Shown here: positions 63,969 to 64,000 of the stretch, piece by piece
Layout: every line of letters starts with the position of its first letter
How positions within the stretch are numbered: position 1 is the first letter of the stretch
Source of the DNA: Selaginella moellendorffii
Taxonomy: Eukaryota > Streptophyta > Lycopodiopsida > Selaginellales > Selaginellaceae
Length of the DNA stretch: 64,000 bases
Assembly: GCF_000143415.4 (NCBI RefSeq)
Contig: NW_003314307.1
Coordinates: forward strand, 1,096,952-1,160,951
Direction: 5' to 3'
Translations under genes and position numbers: made by a program
Notes under the pieces: model-generated
Told to the model about the DNA's origin: nothing
Databases searched by the model: none
The model's input: the letters and a program-made list of their open reading frames with translations, nothing else

Positions 63969-64000
63969 CTGCAGTAAAATGTAAAACAGGTTTAGAAAGC

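Overview
The window looks like nuclear DNA from a land plant, most probably a lycophyte of the Selaginella type. The evidence is four PLS-class pentatricopeptide-repeat (PPR) genes in 64 kb, very short introns (about 48-110 nt), tightly packed genes and plant-only families (ABI3-type B3 factor, CYP28-like cyclophilin, DUF4057/HN1-like protein, UPL1/2-type HECT ligase, PSRP-7/PETs-like S1 protein). The species is an inference; no organelle or bacterial signature is seen.

Layout: three gene islands alternate with AT-rich, repeat-filled blocks. Island A (about 1.7-7.8 kb) holds a secreted glycine-rich protein, two convergent PPR genes and a broken WRKY19-type zinc-repeat gene. Block B (about 7.8-36 kb) holds a decayed minus-strand Ty3/gypsy element, a frameshifted kelch/ACBP-like pseudogene, an AT-rich secreted lectin-like gene, a composite repeat (long inverted repeats, hexamer arrays and an inserted, truncated gypsy element), an apparently intact TRIM element with a target-site duplication, and further retroelement debris. 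Island C (36.0-41.4 kb) packs a PPR gene, a CYP28-like cyclophilin, a VTT/SNARE-associated membrane protein and a MAM33/p32 protein with 59-64 bp between neighbouring reading frames. Block D (41.4-51 kb) is AT-rich and holds a second decayed copy of the block B gypsy family. Island E (51-64 kb) holds a plastid S1-domain protein trailed by an EF-Ts-like relic, an unknown putatively acylated protein, a PPR gene, signal peptidase subunit SPC12, an ABI3/VP1-like factor, a DUF4057 protein, a small single-B3 protein, an HMA-like fragment and the 3' part of a UPL1/2-type HECT ligase running off the right edge.

The genes do not form one pathway. Common themes are organelle gene expression (four PPRs, S1 protein, CYP28, MAM33), the secretory/endomembrane system (SPC12, VTT protein, lectin, glycine-rich protein) and transcription or protein turnover (ABI3-like, B3, UPL). 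Telo-box motifs (AAACCCTA/TAGGGTT) lie a few to about 140 bases upstream of the start codons of many island genes. All exon joins were read by eye from GT/GC-AG sites, frame and remembered family sequences; none was checked by alignment or transcripts.
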